From: Haliclystus octoradiatus
Taxonomy: Eukaryota > Cnidaria > Staurozoa > Stauromedusae > Haliclystidae
DNA length: 64,000 nt
Reading direction: 5' to 3'
NCBI GenBank assembly: GCA_916610825.1
Contig: OU744447.1
Span: 19,003,563-19,067,562 of the forward strand
Below are positions 37,551 to 51,634 of this stretch, one piece after another. The position numbers and the translations under genes were made by a program. The notes beneath the pieces are model-generated. The model ran no database searches and was not told where the DNA came from. It saw only the letters and a list, made by a program, of their open reading frames with translations. How positions within the stretch are numbered: the first letter of the stretch is position 1; each line of letters begins with the position of its first letter.

Positions 37551-38766
37551 CAGTCTATGTGCAGACTAGAGCGCAGTCTTCCTACAGTCTGCGTACAGTC
37601 TACATGCAGACTAGACATCAAACTATCACCAGTATACGTACATTCTACCTGCAGACTAGAGCACAGCCATTCTACGATCTGCGTACAGTCTACAGGCAGA
37701 CTAGACCAAAAACTACCATAAATCTACGTACAGTCTTAGTGCAGACTAGAGGCCAGTCTTCCTACGGTATGCATACAGTGTATGTGCAGACTAGACCCTA
37801 AACTGTCACAAGTCTACGTACCGTGTACGTGCAAACTAGAGCCCAGTCTTCCTTTGAACTGCTTACAGTCTACGTGTAGACTGGACCAAAAAATACCAAT
37901 GGTCTGCATACAGTCTACGTGTAGACTAGACCCAAAATTACCAACAGTCTTCATACAGGCTACGTACAGACAAGGGCCCAGTCTCCCCTTTAACAGCATA
38001 CAGTCTACCTGTAGACTAGACCCAAAAATACCTACCGTCTGTATACAGTCTACGTGCAGACAAGAGCCCAGTCTCCCCTTTAACAGCATACAGTCTACGT
38101 GTAGACTAGACCCAAAAATACCTACAGCTTGCATACAGTCTAGGTGCAGACTAGAGCCCAGTCTCCCCTTTAACAGCATACAATCTACAAGTAGACTAGA
38201 CCCAAAAATACCTACAGTCTGCATACAGTCTACGTGCAGACTAGAGCCTGGTCTTCCCATGAACTGCATACAGTCTACGTGTAGACTAGACCAAAAACTT
38301 CCCAACAGTCTGCATAAAATCTACGTGCAGACTAGAGCCCTGTCTTCCTAAGATCTTCATATAGTCTGCGTGCAGACTAGACCCCAAACTACCATCAGTC
38401 TACGTACAGTCTACGTGCAGATTAGAGCCCAGTCTTCCTTTGATCTGCATACAGTCTACGTGTCGACTAAACTCAAAACTACCAACAGTCTGCATACAGT
38501 CTTCGTGCAGACTAGAGCCCAGTCTCCCCTTTAACAGCATACAATCTACAAGTAGACTAGACCCAAAAATACCTACAGTCTGCATACAGTCTAGGTGCAG
38601 ACTAGAGCCCAGTCTTCCTCTGAACTGCATACAGTCTACGTGTTGACTAGACCCAAAATTACCTACAGTCTGCATACAGTCTAGGTGCAGACTAGAGCCC
38701 AGTCTTTCAATGAACTGCATACAGTCTACGTGTAGACTAGAACCAAAAATACCAACAGTCTGCATA
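37551..38766 (+). repeat. U27 unit, 1,216 bp
   Basis: Standard-length unit. It shares AGTCTTAGTGCAG in M5 and TTCCTACAGTCTGCG in M1 with 28402 and 61777, which marks one U27 lineage. Confidence 0.9.
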
Positions 38767-39892
38767 CAGTCTATGTGCAGACTAGAGCGCAGTCTTCCTA
38801 CGGTCTGCGTACAGTCTACATGCAGACTAGACCTCAAACTATCACCAGTATACGTACATTCTACCTGCAGACTAGATCACAGCCATTCTACGATCTGCAT
38901 ACAGTCTACAGGAAGACTAGACCAAAAACTACCATAAATCTACGTACAGTCTACGTGCAGACTAGAGGCCAGTCTTCCTACGGTATGCATACAGTGTATG
39001 TGCAGACTAGACCCCAAACTGTCACAAGTCTACGTACCGTGTACGTGCAGACTAGAGCCCAGTCTTCCTTTGAACTGCTTACAGTCTACGTGTAGACTGG
39101 ACCAAAAAATACCAATGGTCTGCATACAGTCTACGTGTAGACTAGACCCAAAATTACCAACAGTCTTCATACAGGCTACGTACAGACAAGGGCCCAGTCT
39201 CCCCTTTAACAGCTTACAGTCTACCTGTAGACTAGACCCAAAAATACCTACCGTCTGTATACAGTCTACGTGCAGACAAGAGCCCAGTCTCCCCTTTAAC
39301 AGCATACAGTCTACGTGTAGACTAGACCCAAAAATACCTACAGTCTGCATACAGTCTAGGTGCAGACTAGAGCCCAGTCTCCCCTTTAACAGCATACAAT
39401 CTACAAGTAGACTAGACCCAAAAATTCCTACAGTCTGCATACAGTCTACGTGCAGACTAGAGCCTGGTCTTCCCATGAACTGCATACAGTCTACGTGTAG
39501 ACTAGACCAAAAACTTCCCAACAGTCTGCATAAAATCTACGTGCAGACTAGAGCCCTGTCTTCCTAAGATTTTCATATAGTCTGCGTGCAGACTAGACCC
39601 CAAACTACCATCAGTCTACGTACAGTTTACGTGCAGATTAGAGCCCAGTCTTCCTTTGAACTGCATACAGTCTACGTGTCGACTAAACCCAAAACTACCA
39701 ACAGTTTGCATACAGTCTTCGTGCAGACTAGAGCCCAGTCTCCCCTTTAACAGCATACAATCTACAAGTAGACTAGACCCAAAAATACCTACAATCTGCA
39801 TACAGTCTAGGTGCAGACTAGAGCCCAGTCTTCCCATGAATTGCATACATTCTACGTGTAGACTAGACCCAAAAATACCAACAGTCTGCATA
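38767..39892 (+). repeat. U25 unit, copy 3
   Basis: 1,126 bp, with the same M24/M26 fusion as 7232 and 21650. It opens the left end of the large duplicated segment shared with 7.0-20.3 kb. Confidence 0.88.
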
Positions 39893-40971
39893 CAGTCTAT
39901 GTGCAGACTAGAGCGCAGTCTTCCTACGCTCTGCTTACAGTCTACATGCAGACTAGACCTCAAACTATCACCAGTATACGTACATTCTACCTGCAGACTA
40001 GAGCACAGTCTTTCTACGATCTGCATACAGTCTACATGCAGACTAGACCCCAAACTACGATCAGTCTACGTACAGTCTACGTGCAGATTAGAGCCCAGTC
40101 TTCCTCTGAACTGCATACAGTCTACGTGTAGACTAGACCCAAATATACCTACAGTCTGCATACCGTCTACGTGCAGACTAAACCCCAGTCTTCCAGTGAA
40201 CTGCATACAGTCTACGTGTAGACTAGACCAAAAACTTTCCAACAGTCTGCATAAAATCTACGTGTAGACTAGAGCCCTGTCTTCCTAAGATGTGTATATA
40301 ATCTGCGTGCAGACTAGACCCCAAACTACCATCAGTCTACTTACAGTCTACGTGCAGATTAGAGCCCAGTGTTCCTCTGAGCTGCATACAGTCTACGTGT
40401 CGACTAAACCCAAAAATACCAACAGTCTGCATACAGTCTACGTGCAGACTAGGGCCCAGTCTCCCCTTTAACAGCATAAAGTCTACAAGTAGACTAGACC
40501 CAAAAATACGTACAGTCTCCATACAGTCTAGGTGCATACTAGAGCCCAGTCTTCCCATGATTTGCATACAGTCTACATGTAGATTAGACCAAAATCTTCC
40601 CAAAAGTCTGCATAAAATCTACGTGCAGACTAGAGCCCTGTGTTCCTAAGGTCTGCATATAGTCTTCGTGCAGACTAGATCCCAAACTACCATCAGTCTA
40701 CGTACAGTCTACGTGCAGATTAGAGCCCAGTATTCCTCTGAACTGCATACAGTCTACGTGTCGACTAAACCCAAAAAATACCAACAGTCTGCATACAGTC
40801 TTCGTGAAGACTAGAGCCCAGTCTCCTCTTTAACAGCATACAGCCTACAAGTAGACTAGACCCAAAAATACCTACAGTCTGCATGCAGTCTAGGTGCAGA
40901 CTACCGCCCAGTCTTCCCATGAACTGCATACAGTCTACGTGTAGACTAGACCCAAAAATACCGTCTGCATT
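39893..40971 (+). repeat. U24 unit, 1,079 bp (one-base insertion)
   Basis: It matches 8358-9435 with one extra A in the run at about 40771-40777 (six A instead of five). This moves the offset from 31,535 to 31,536 bp. Confidence 0.88.
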
Positions 40972-41597
40972 CAGTCTATGTGCAGACTAGAGCGCAGTCT
41001 TCCTACGGTCTGCGTACAGTCTACATGCAGACTAGACATCAAACTATCACCAGTATACGTACATTCTACCTGCAGACTAGAGCACAGTCTTTCTACGATT
41101 TGCATACAGTCTAATTGCAGACTAGACCCCAAACTACCATCAATCTACGTACAGTCTACATGCAGACTAGAGGCCAGTCTTCCTACGGTATGCATACAGT
41201 CTATGTGCAGACTAAACCCCAAACTATCACCATTCTACGTACCGTGTACGTGCAGACTAGAGCCCAGTCTTCCTCTGAACTGCATACAGTCTACGCTTAG
41301 ACTATACCCAAAAATATCTACAGTCTGTATACCGTCTACGTGCAGACAAGAGCCCAGTCTCCCCTTTAACAGCATACAGTCTACGTGTAGACTAGACCAA
41401 AAAATACCTACCGTCTGTATACAGTCTACGTGCAGACAAGAGCCCAGTCTCCCCTTTAACAGCATACAGTCTACGTGTAGACTAGACCCAAAAATACGTA
41501 CAGTCTGCATGCAGTCTAGGTGCAGACTAGAGCCCAGTCTTCCCATGAACTGCATACAGTCTACGTGTAGACTAGACCCAAAAATACCGTCTGCATT
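40972..41597 (+). repeat. 14-monomer tandem duplicate of U32 head
   Basis: 626 bp, 14 monomers ending in a 41-bp monomer (41557-41597). It duplicates the first part of the U32 unit that follows at 41598, and no counterpart exists between 9435 and 9436. Its end resembles 2040-2128. Confidence 0.86.
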
Positions 41598-43038
41598 CAG
41601 TCTATGTGCAGACTAGAGCGCAGTCTTCCTACGGTCTGCGTACAGTCTACATGCAGACTAGACATCAAACTATCACCAGTATACGTACATTCTACCTGCA
41701 GACTAGAGCACAGTCTTTCTACGATCTGCATACAGTCTACATGCAGACTAGACCCCAAACTACCATCAATCTACGTACAGTCTACATGCAGACTAGAGGC
41801 CAGTCTTCCAACGGTATGCATACAGTCTATGTGCAGACTAAACCCCAAACTATCACCATTCTACGTACCGTGTACGTGCAGACTAGAGCCCAGTCTTCCT
41901 CTGAACTGCATACAGTCTACGCTTAGACTAGACCCAAAAATACCTACAGTCTGTATACCGTCTACGTGCAGACAAGAGCCCAATCTCCCCTTTAACAGCA
42001 TACAGTCTACGTGTAGACTAGACCAAAAAATACCTACCGTCTGTATACAGTCTACGTGCAGACAAGAGCCCAGTTTCCCCTTTAACAGCATACAGTCTAC
42101 GTGTAGACTAGACCCAAAAATACGTACAGTCTGCATACAGTCTAGGTGCAGACTAGAGCCCAGTCTTCCCATGAACTGCATACAGTCTACGTGTAGACTA
42201 GACGTAAACTTCCAAACAGTCTTTAAAAAATCTACGTGCAGACTAGAGGCCTGTCTTCCTAAGGTCTGCATATAGTCTGCGTGCAGACTAGACCCCAAAC
42301 TACCATCAGTCTACGTACAGTGTACGTGCAGATTAGAGCCCAGTCTTCCTCTGAACTGCATACAGTCTACGCTTAGACTAGACCCAAAAATACCTACAGT
42401 CTGCATACAGTCTACGTGCAGACTAGAGCCCAGTCTTCCCATGAACTGCATACAGTCTACGTGTAGACTAGACCAAAAACTTCCCAACAGTCTGCATAAA
42501 ATCTACGTGCAGACTAGAGCCCTGTCTTCCTAAGATCTGCATATAGTCTGCGTGCAGACTAGACCCCAAACTACCATCAGTCTACGTACAGTCTACGTGC
42601 AGATTAGAGCCCAGTCTTCCTTTGAACTGCATACAGTCTACGTGTCGACTAAACCCAAAAATACCAACAGTCTGCATACAGTCTACGTGCAGAGTAGAGC
42701 CCAGTCTCCCCTTCAACAGCATACAGTCTACAAGTAGACTAGACCCCAAACTACCATCAGTCTACGTGAAGTCTACGTGCAGATTAGAGCCCAGTCTTCC
42801 TCTGAACTGCATACAGTCTACGTGTCGACTAAACTCAAAACTACCAACAGTCTGCATACAGTCTTCGTGCAGACTAGAGCCCAGTCTCTCCTTTAACAGC
42901 ATACAATCTACAAGTAGACTAGACCCAAAAATACCTACAGTCTGCATACAGTCTAGGTGCAGACTAGAGCCCAGTCTTCCCATGAACTGCATACAGTCTA
43001 CGTGTAGACTAGACCCAAAAATTCCAACAGTCTGCATA
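41598..43038 (+). repeat. U32 unit, 1,441 bp
   Basis: Full-length form. It matches 9436-10875 but has kept the G lost there. Confidence 0.9.
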
Positions 43039-45013
43039 CAGTCTATGTGCAGACTAGAGCGCAGTCTTCCTACGCTCTGCGTACAGTCTACATGCAGACT
43101 AGACCTCAAACTATCACCAGTATACGTACATTCTACCTGCAGACTAGAGCACAGTCTTTCTACGATCTGCATACAGTCTACATGCAGACTAGACCCCAAA
43201 CTACCTTCAGTCTACGTACAGTCTACGTGCAGATTAGAGCCCAGTCTTCCTCTGAGCTGCATACAGTCTACGTGTCGACTAAACCCAAAAATACCAACAG
43301 TCTGCATACAGTCTACGTGCAGACTAGAGCCCAGTCTCCCCTTTAACAGCATAAAGTCTACAAGTAGATTAGACCCAAAAATACCTACAGTCTCCATACA
43401 GTCTAGGTGCAGACTAGACCCCAGTCTTCCTACGGTATGCATACAGTCTATGTGCAGACTAGACCCAAAACTATCACAAGTCTACGTACCGTGTACGTGC
43501 AGACTAGAGCCCAGTCTTCCCATGAACTGCATACAGTCTACGTGTAGATTAGACCCAAAACTTCCCAACAGTCTGCATAAAATCTACGTGCAGATTAGAG
43601 CCCTGTCTTCCTAAGGTCTGCATATAGTCTGTGTGCAGACTAGACCCCAAACTACCATCAGTCTACGTACATTTTATCTGCAGACTAGACCACAGTCTTC
43701 CTACGATCTGAACACAGTCTACATGCAGACTAAACCCCAAACTACCATCAATCTACGTACAGTCTACGTGCATACTAGAGGCCAGTCTTCCTACGGTCTG
43801 AATACAGTCTACGTGCAGACTAGAGTCCAGTCTTCCCATGAACTGCATACAGTCTACGTGTCGACTAAACCCAAAAATACCAACAGTCTGCATACAGTCT
43901 ACGTGCAGACTAGAGCCCAGTCTCCCCTTTAACAACATAAAGTCTACAAGTAGATTAGACCCAAAAATACCTACAGTCTCCATAGAGTCTAGGTGCAGAC
44001 TAGAGCCCAGTCTTCCCATGATTTGCATACAGTCTACATGTAGATTAGACCAAAAATTTCCCAAAAGTCTGCATAAAATCTACGTGCAGACTTGAGCCCT
44101 GTGTTCCTAAGGTATGCATATAGTCTGCGTGCAGACTAGATCCCAAACTACCATCAGTCTACGTACATTCTCTCTGCAGACTAGACCACAGTCTTCCTAC
44201 GGTATGCATACAGTCTATGTGCAGACTAGACCCCAACTATCACCAGTCTACGTAAAGTATACGTGAAGACTAGAGCCTAGTGTTCCCCCAAACGTCATAC
44301 AGTCTACGTGTAGACTAGAGCCCGGTCTCCCCTTTAACTGCATACAGTCTACGTGTAGACTAGACCCAAAATACCAACAGTCTGCATGCAGTCTACGTGC
44401 AGACTAGAGCCCAGCCTCTCCTTTAACTGCATACAGTCTACGTGTAGACTAGACCCAAAAATACCTACAGTCTGCATACCGCCTACGTGCAGACTATAGC
44501 CCAGTCTTCCCATGAACTGCATACAGTCCATTTGTAGACTACACCCAAAAATATCAATTGTCTGCATACAGTCTATGTGCAGACTAGAGCCCAGTCTTCC
44601 TACGGTCTGCATATAGTCTACGTGCAGAGTAGACTCCAAACTATCACCAGCATACGTACATTTTACGTGCAGACTAGAGCACAGTCTTCCTACGGTCTGC
44701 ATACAGTCTACGTGCAGACTAAACCTCAAACTACTATCAGTCTACGTACAGTCTACGTGCAGAAAAGCGGCCAGTCTTCCTACGGTATGCATATAGTCTG
44801 AGTGCAGACTAGACCCCAAACTACCATCAGTCTATGTTCAGTCTACGTGCAGATTAGAGCCCAGTCTTCCTCTGAACTGCATACAGTCTACGTGTAGACT
44901 AAACCCAAAAATACCTACAGTCTGCATACAGTCTATTACAGACTAGAGCCCAGTCTTCCCATGAACTGCATACAGTCTACGTGTAGACTAGACCCAAAAA
45001 TACCGTCTGCATT
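43039..45013 (+). repeat. L1975 block, copy 2
   Basis: 1,975 bp, equal in length to 10876-12850 and near-identical at an offset of 32,163 bp. No half monomer. Confidence 0.88.
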
Positions 45014-45463
45014 CAGTCTATGTGCAGACTAGAGCGCAGTCTTCCTACGGTCTGCGTACAGTCTACATGCAGACTAGACATCAAACTATCACCAGTATAC
45101 GTACATTCTACAGGCAGACTAGAGCACAGTCTCTCTACGATCTGCATACAGTCTACATGCAGACTAGACCCCAAACTACCAACAGTCTGCATACAGTCTT
45201 CGTGCAGACTAGAGCCCAGTCTCCCCTTTAACAGCATACAATCTACAAGTAGACTAGACCCAAAAATACCTACAGTCTGCATACAGTCTAGGTGCAGACT
45301 AGAGCCCAGTCTTCCTCTGAACTGCATACAGTCTACGTGTTGACTAGACCCAAAATTACCTACAGTCTGCATACAGTCTAGGTGCAGACTAGAGCCCAGT
45401 CTTCCAATGAACTGCATACAGTCTACGTGTAGACTAGAACCAAAAATACCAACAGTCTGCATA
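45014..45463 (+). repeat. T10 unit, copy 2
   Basis: 450 bp, the counterpart of 12851-13300. Confidence 0.88.
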
Positions 45464-47587
45464 CAGTCTATGTGCAGACTAGAGTGCAGTCTTCCTACGG
45501 TCTGCGTACAGTCTACATGCAGACTAGACCTCAAACTATCACCAGTATACGTACATTATACCTGCAGACTAGATCACAGCCATTCTACGATCTGCATACA
45601 GTCTACAGGCAGACTAGACCAAAAACTACCATAAATCTACGTACAGTCTACGTGCAGACTAGAGGCCAGTCTTCCTACGGTATGCATACAGTGTATGTGC
45701 AGACTAGACCCCAAACTGTCACAAGTCTACGTACCGTGTACTTGCAGACTAGAGCCCAGTCTTCCTTTGAACTGCTTACAGTCTACGTGTAGACTGGACC
45801 AAAAAATACCAATGGTCTGCATACAGTCTACGTGTAGACTAGACCCAAAATTACCAACAGTCTTCATACAGGCTACGTACAGACAAGGGCCTAGTCTCCC
45901 CTTTAACAGCATACAGTCTACCTGTAGACTAGACCCAAAAACACCTACAGTCTGCATACCGTCTACGAGCAGACTAGAGCCCAGTCTTCCCATGAACTGC
46001 ATACATTCCATTTGTAGACTAGACCCAAAAATACCAATAGTCTGCATACAGTCTATGTGCAGACTAGAGCCCAGTCTTCCTACGGTCTGCATATAGTCTA
46101 CGTGCAGAGTAGACCCCAAACTATCACCAGCATACGTACATTCTACGTGCAGACTAGAGCTCAGTCTTCCTACGGTCTGCATACAGTCTACGTGCAGACT
46201 AAACCCCAAACTACTATCAGTCTACGTACAGTCTACGTGCAGACCAGAGCCAAGTCTTCCTATGAACTGCTTACAGTCTACGTGTAGATTAGATAAAAAA
46301 ATACCAACAGTCTTCTTACAGGCTACGTACAGACAAGGGCCCAGTCTCCCCTTTAACAGCATACAGTCTACGTGTAGACTAGACCAAAAACTACCTACCG
46401 TCTGTATACCGTCTACGTGCAGACAAGAGCCCAGTCTCCCCTTTAACAGCATACAGTCTACGTGTAGACTAGACCAAAAATTACCTACCGTCTGTATACA
46501 GTCTACGTGCAGACAAGAGCCTAGTCTCCCCTTTAACAGCATACAGTCTACGTGTAGACTAGACCCAAAAATACGTACAGTCTGCATACAGTCTAGGTGC
46601 AGACTAGAGCCCAGTCTTCCCATGAACTGCATACAGTCTACGTGTAGACTAGACCTAAACTTCCAAACAGTCTTTAAAAAATCTACGTGCAGACTAGAGC
46701 CCTGTCTTCCTAAGGTCTGCATATAGTCTGCGTGCAGACAAGACCCCAAACTACCATCAGTCGACGTACAGTGTACGTGCAGATTAGAGCCCAGTCTTCC
46801 TCTGAACTGCATACAGTCTACGCTTAGACTAGACCCAAAAATACCTACAGTCTGCATACAGTCTACGTGCAGACTAGAGCCTAGTCTTCCCATGAACTGC
46901 ATACAGTCTACGTGTAGACTAGACCAAAAACTTCCCAACAGTCTGCATAAAATCTACGTGCAGACTAGAGCCCTGTCTTCCTAAGTTCTTCATATAGTCT
47001 GCGTATAGTCTGCGTGCAGACTAGACCCCAAACTACCATCAGTCTACGTACAGTCTACGTGCAGATTAGAGCCCAGTCTCCCCTTTAACAGCATACAATC
47101 TACAAGTAGACTAGACCAAAAAATACCTACAGTCTGCATACAGTCTACGTGCAGACTAGAGCCTGGTCTTCCCATGAACTGCATACAGTCTACGTGTAGA
47201 CTAGACCAAAAACTTCCCAACAGTCTGCATAAAATCTACGTGCATACTAGAGCCCTGTGTTCCTAAGGTCTGCATATAGTCTTCGTGCAGACTAGATCCC
47301 AAACTACCATCAGTCTACGTACAGTCTACGTGCAGATTAGAGCCCAGTATTCCTCTGAACTGCATACAGTCTACGTGTCGACTAAACCCAAAAATACCAA
47401 CAGTCTGCATACAGTCTTCGTGAAGACTAGAGCCCAGTCTCCCCTTTAACAGCATACAGGCTACAAGTAGACTAGACCCAAAAATACTTACAGTCTGCAT
47501 GCAGTCTAGGTGCAGACTAGAGCCCAGTCTTCCCATGAACTGCATACAGTCTACGTGTAGACTAGACCCAAAAATACCGTCTGCATT
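45464..47587 (+). repeat. L2124 block, copy 2, with 11-bp duplication
   Basis: 2,124 bp, the counterpart of 13301-15424, including the same 11-bp duplication (46993-47014). Confidence 0.88.
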
Positions 47588-50070
47588 CAGTCTATGTGCA
47601 GACTAGAGCGCAGTCTTCCTACGGTCTGCGTACAGTCTACATGCAGACTAGACATCAAACTATCACCAGTATACGTACATTCTACCTGCAGACTAGAGCA
47701 CAGTCTTTCTACGATCTGCATACAGTCTACATGCAGACTAGACCCCAAACTACCATCAATCTACGTACAGTCTACATGCAGACTAGAGGCCAGTCTTCCT
47801 ACGGTATGCATACAGTCTATGTGCAGACTAAACCCCAAACTATCACCATTCTACGTACGGTGTACGTGCAGACTAGAGCCCAGTCTTCCTCTGAACTGCA
47901 TACAGTCTACGCTCAGACTAGACCCAAAAATACCTACAGTCTGTATACCGTCTACGTGCAGACAAGAGCCCAGTCTCCCCTTTAACAGCATACAGTCTAC
48001 GTGTAGACTAAACCAAAAAATACCTACCGTCTGTATACAGTCTACGTGCAGACAAGAGCCCAGTCTCCCCTTTAACAGCATACAGTCTACGTGTAGACTA
48101 GACCCAAAAATACGTACAGTCTGCATACAGTCTAGGTGCAGACTAGAGCCCAGTCTTCCCATGAACTGCATACAGTCTACGTGTAGACTAGACGTAAACT
48201 TCCAAACAGTCTTTAAAAATTCTACGTGCAGACTAGAGTCCTGTCTTCCTAAGGTCTTCATATAGTCTGCGTGGAGACTAGACCCCAAACTACCATCAGT
48301 CTACGTACAGTGTACGTGCAAATTAGAGCCAAGTCTTCCTCTGAACTGCATACAGTCTATGCTTAGACTAGACCCAAAAATACCTACAGTCTGCATACAG
48401 TCTACGTGCAGACTAGAGCCCAGTCTTCCCATGAACTGCATACAGTCTACGTGTAGACTAGACCAAAAACTTCCCAACAGTCTGCATAAAATCTACGTGC
48501 AGACTAGAGCCCTGTCTTCCTAAGATCTGCATATAGTCTGCGTGCAGACTAGACCCCAAACTACCATCAGTCTACGTACAGTCTACGTGCAGATTAGAGC
48601 CCAGTCTCCCCTTTAACAGCATACAATCTACAAGTAGACTAGACCAAAAAATACCTACAGTCTGCATACAGTCTACGTGCAGACTAGAGCCTGGTCTTCC
48701 CATGAACTGCATACAGTCTACGTGTAGACTAGACCAAAAACTTCCCAACAGTCTGCATAAAATCTACGTGCATACTAGAGCCCTGTGTTCCTAAGGTCTG
48801 CATATAGTCTTCGTGCAGACTAGATCCCAAACTACCATCAGTCTACGTACAGTCTACGTGCAGATTAGAGCCCAGTATTCCTCTGAACTGCATACAGTCT
48901 ACGTGTCGACTAAACCCAAAAATACCAACAGTCTGCATACAGTCTTCGTGAAGACTAGAGCCCAGTCTCCCCTTTAACAGCATACAGGCTACAAGTAGAC
49001 TAGACCCAAAAATACTTACAGTCTGCATGCAGTCTAGGAGCAGACTAGAGCCCAGTCTTCCCATGAACTGCATACAGTCTACGTGTAGACTAGACCCAAA
49101 AATACCGTCTGCATTCAGTCTATGTGCAGACTAGAGCGCAGTCTTCCTACGGTCTGCGTACAGTCTACATGCAGACTAGACATCAAACTATCACCAGTAT
49201 ACGTACATTCTACCTGCAGACTAGAGCACAGTCTTTCTACGATCTGCATACAGTCTACATGCAGACTAGACCCCAAACTACCATCAATCTACGTACAGTC
49301 TACATGCAGACTAGAGGCCAGTCTTCCTACGGTATGCATACAGTCTATGTGCAGACTAAACCCCAAACTATCACCATTCTACGTACGGTGTACGTGCAGA
49401 CTAGAGCCCAGTCTTCCTCTGAACTGCATACAGTCTACGCTCAGACTAGACCCAAAAATACCTACAGTCTGTATACCGTCTACGTGCAGACAAGAGCCCA
49501 GTCTCCCCTTTAACAGCATACAGTCTACGTGTAGACTAAACCAAAAAATACCTACCGTCTGTATACAGTCTACGTGCAGACAAGAGCCCAGTCTCCCCTT
49601 TAACAGCATACAGTCTACGTGTAGACTAGACCCAAAAATACGTACAGTCTGCATACAGTCTAGGTGCAGACTAGAGCCCAGTCTTCCCATGAACTGCATA
49701 CAGTCTACGTGTAGACTAGACGTAAACTTCCAAACAGTCTTTAAAAATTCTACGTGCAGACTAGAGTCCTGTCTTCCTAAGGTCTTCATATAGTCTGCGT
49801 GGAGACTAGACCCCAAACTACCATCAGTCTACGTACAGTGTACGTGCAAATTAGAGCCAAGTCTTCCTCTGAACTGCATACAGTCTATGCTTAGACTAGA
49901 CCCAAAAATACCTACAGTCTGCATACAGTCTACGTGCAGACTAGAGCCCAGTCTTCCCATGAACTGCATACAGTCTACGTGTAGACTAGACCAAAAACTT
50001 CCCAACAGTCTGCATAAAATCTACGTGCAGACTAGAGCCCTGTCTTCCTAAGATCTGCATATAGTCTGCG
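47015..50070 (+). repeat. 1,528-bp tandem duplication
   Basis: About 47,015-48,542 repeats at 48,543-50,070. One difference I found is T/A at 47500/49028 (AGGTGCAG against AGGAGCAG). The 9-16 kb counterpart region has a single copy. The outer limits are approximate, to within about 60 bp. Confidence 0.82.
47588..49115 (+). repeat. 34-monomer unit, extra copy from tandem duplication
   Basis: 1,528 bp. It begins as U32 (like 15425) and near 48,607 joins a tail equal to 47,071-47,587, ending in a 41-bp monomer (49075-49115). The 9.4-16.4 kb copy has no such unit, so it was added after the large duplication. Confidence 0.86.
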
Positions 50071-50556
50071 TGCAGACTAGACCCCAAACTACCATCAGTC
50101 TACGTACAGTCTACGTGCAGATTAGAGCCCAGTCTTCCTTTGAACTTCATACAGTCTACGTGTCGACTAAACCCAAAAATACCAACAGTCTGCATACAGT
50201 CTACGTGCAGAGTAGAGCCCAGTCTCCCCTTTAGCAGCATACAGTCTACAAGTAGACTAGACCCCAAACTACCATCAGTCTACGTGAAGTCTACGTGCAG
50301 ATTAGAGCCCAGTCTTCCTCTGAACTGCATACAGTCTACGTGTCGACTAAACTCAAAGCTACCAACAGTCTGCATACAGTCTTCGTGCAGACTAGAGCCC
50401 AGTCTCCCCTTTAACAGCATACAATCTACAAGTAGACTAGACCCAAAAATACCTACAGTCTGCATACAGTCTAGGTGCAGACTATAGCCCAGTCTTCCCA
50501 TGAACTGCATACAGTCTACGTGTAGACTAGACCCAAAAATTCCAACAGTCTGCATA
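49116..50556 (+). repeat. U32 unit, 1,441 bp
   Basis: The left part is the second half of the 1,528-bp tandem pair. It shares a C-to-G change (GTGGAGACTAG, about 49801) with the first copy (about 48274), which 15425-16865 lacks. Confidence 0.88.
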
Positions 50557-51634
50557 CAGTCTATGTGCAGACTAGAGCGCAGTCTTCCTACGCTCTGCGT
50601 ACAGTCTACATGCAGACTAGACCTCAAACTATCACCAGTATACGTACATTCTACTTGCAGACTAGAGCACAGTCTTTGTATGATCTGCATACAGTCTACA
50701 TGCAGACTAGACCCAAAACTACCATCAGTCTACGTACAGTCTACGTGCAGATTAGAGCCAAGTCTTCCTCTGAACTGCATACAGTCTACGTGTAGACTAG
50801 ACCCAAATATACCTACAGTCTGCATACGGTCTACGTGCAGACTAAAGCCAAGTCTTCCAGTGAACTGCATACAGTCTACGTGTAGACTAGACCAAAAACT
50901 TCCCAACAGTCTGCATAAAATCTACGTGTAGACTAGAGCCCTGTCTTCCTAAGATCTGTATATAGTCTGCGTGCAGACTAGACCCCAAACTACCTTCAGT
51001 CTACTTACAGTCTACGTGCAGATTAGAGCCCAGTCTTCCTCTGAGCTGCATACAGTCTACGTGTCGACTAAACCCAAAAATACCAACAGTCTGCATACAG
51101 TCTACGTGCAGACTAGAGCCCAGTCTCCCCTTTAACAGCATAAAGTCTACAAGTAGATTAGACCCAAAAATACCTACAGTCTCCATACAGTCTAGGTGCA
51201 GACTAGACCCCAGTCTTCCCATGATTTGCATACAGTCTACATGTAGATTAGACCAAAAATTTCCCAAAAGTCTGCATAAAATCTACGTGCAGACTAGAGC
51301 CCTGTGTTCCTAAGGTCTGCATATAGTCTTTGTGCAGACTAGATCCCAAACTACCATCAATCTACGTACAGTCTACGTGCAGATTAGAGCCCAGTATTCC
51401 TCTGAACTGCATACAGTCTACGTGTCGACTAAACCCAAAAATACCAACAGTCTGCATACAGTCTTCGTGAAGACTAAAGCCCAGTCTCCCCTTTAACAGC
51501 ATACAGGCTACAAGTAGACTAGACCCAAAAATACTTACAGTCTGCATGCAGTCTAGGTGCAGACTAGAGCCCAGTCTTCCCATGAACTGCATACAGTCTA
51601 CGTGTAGACTAGACCCAAAAATACCGTCTGCATT
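50557..51634 (+). repeat. U24 unit, copy 5
   Basis: 1,078 bp, matching 16866-17943 at an offset of 33,691 bp. Confidence 0.88.
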
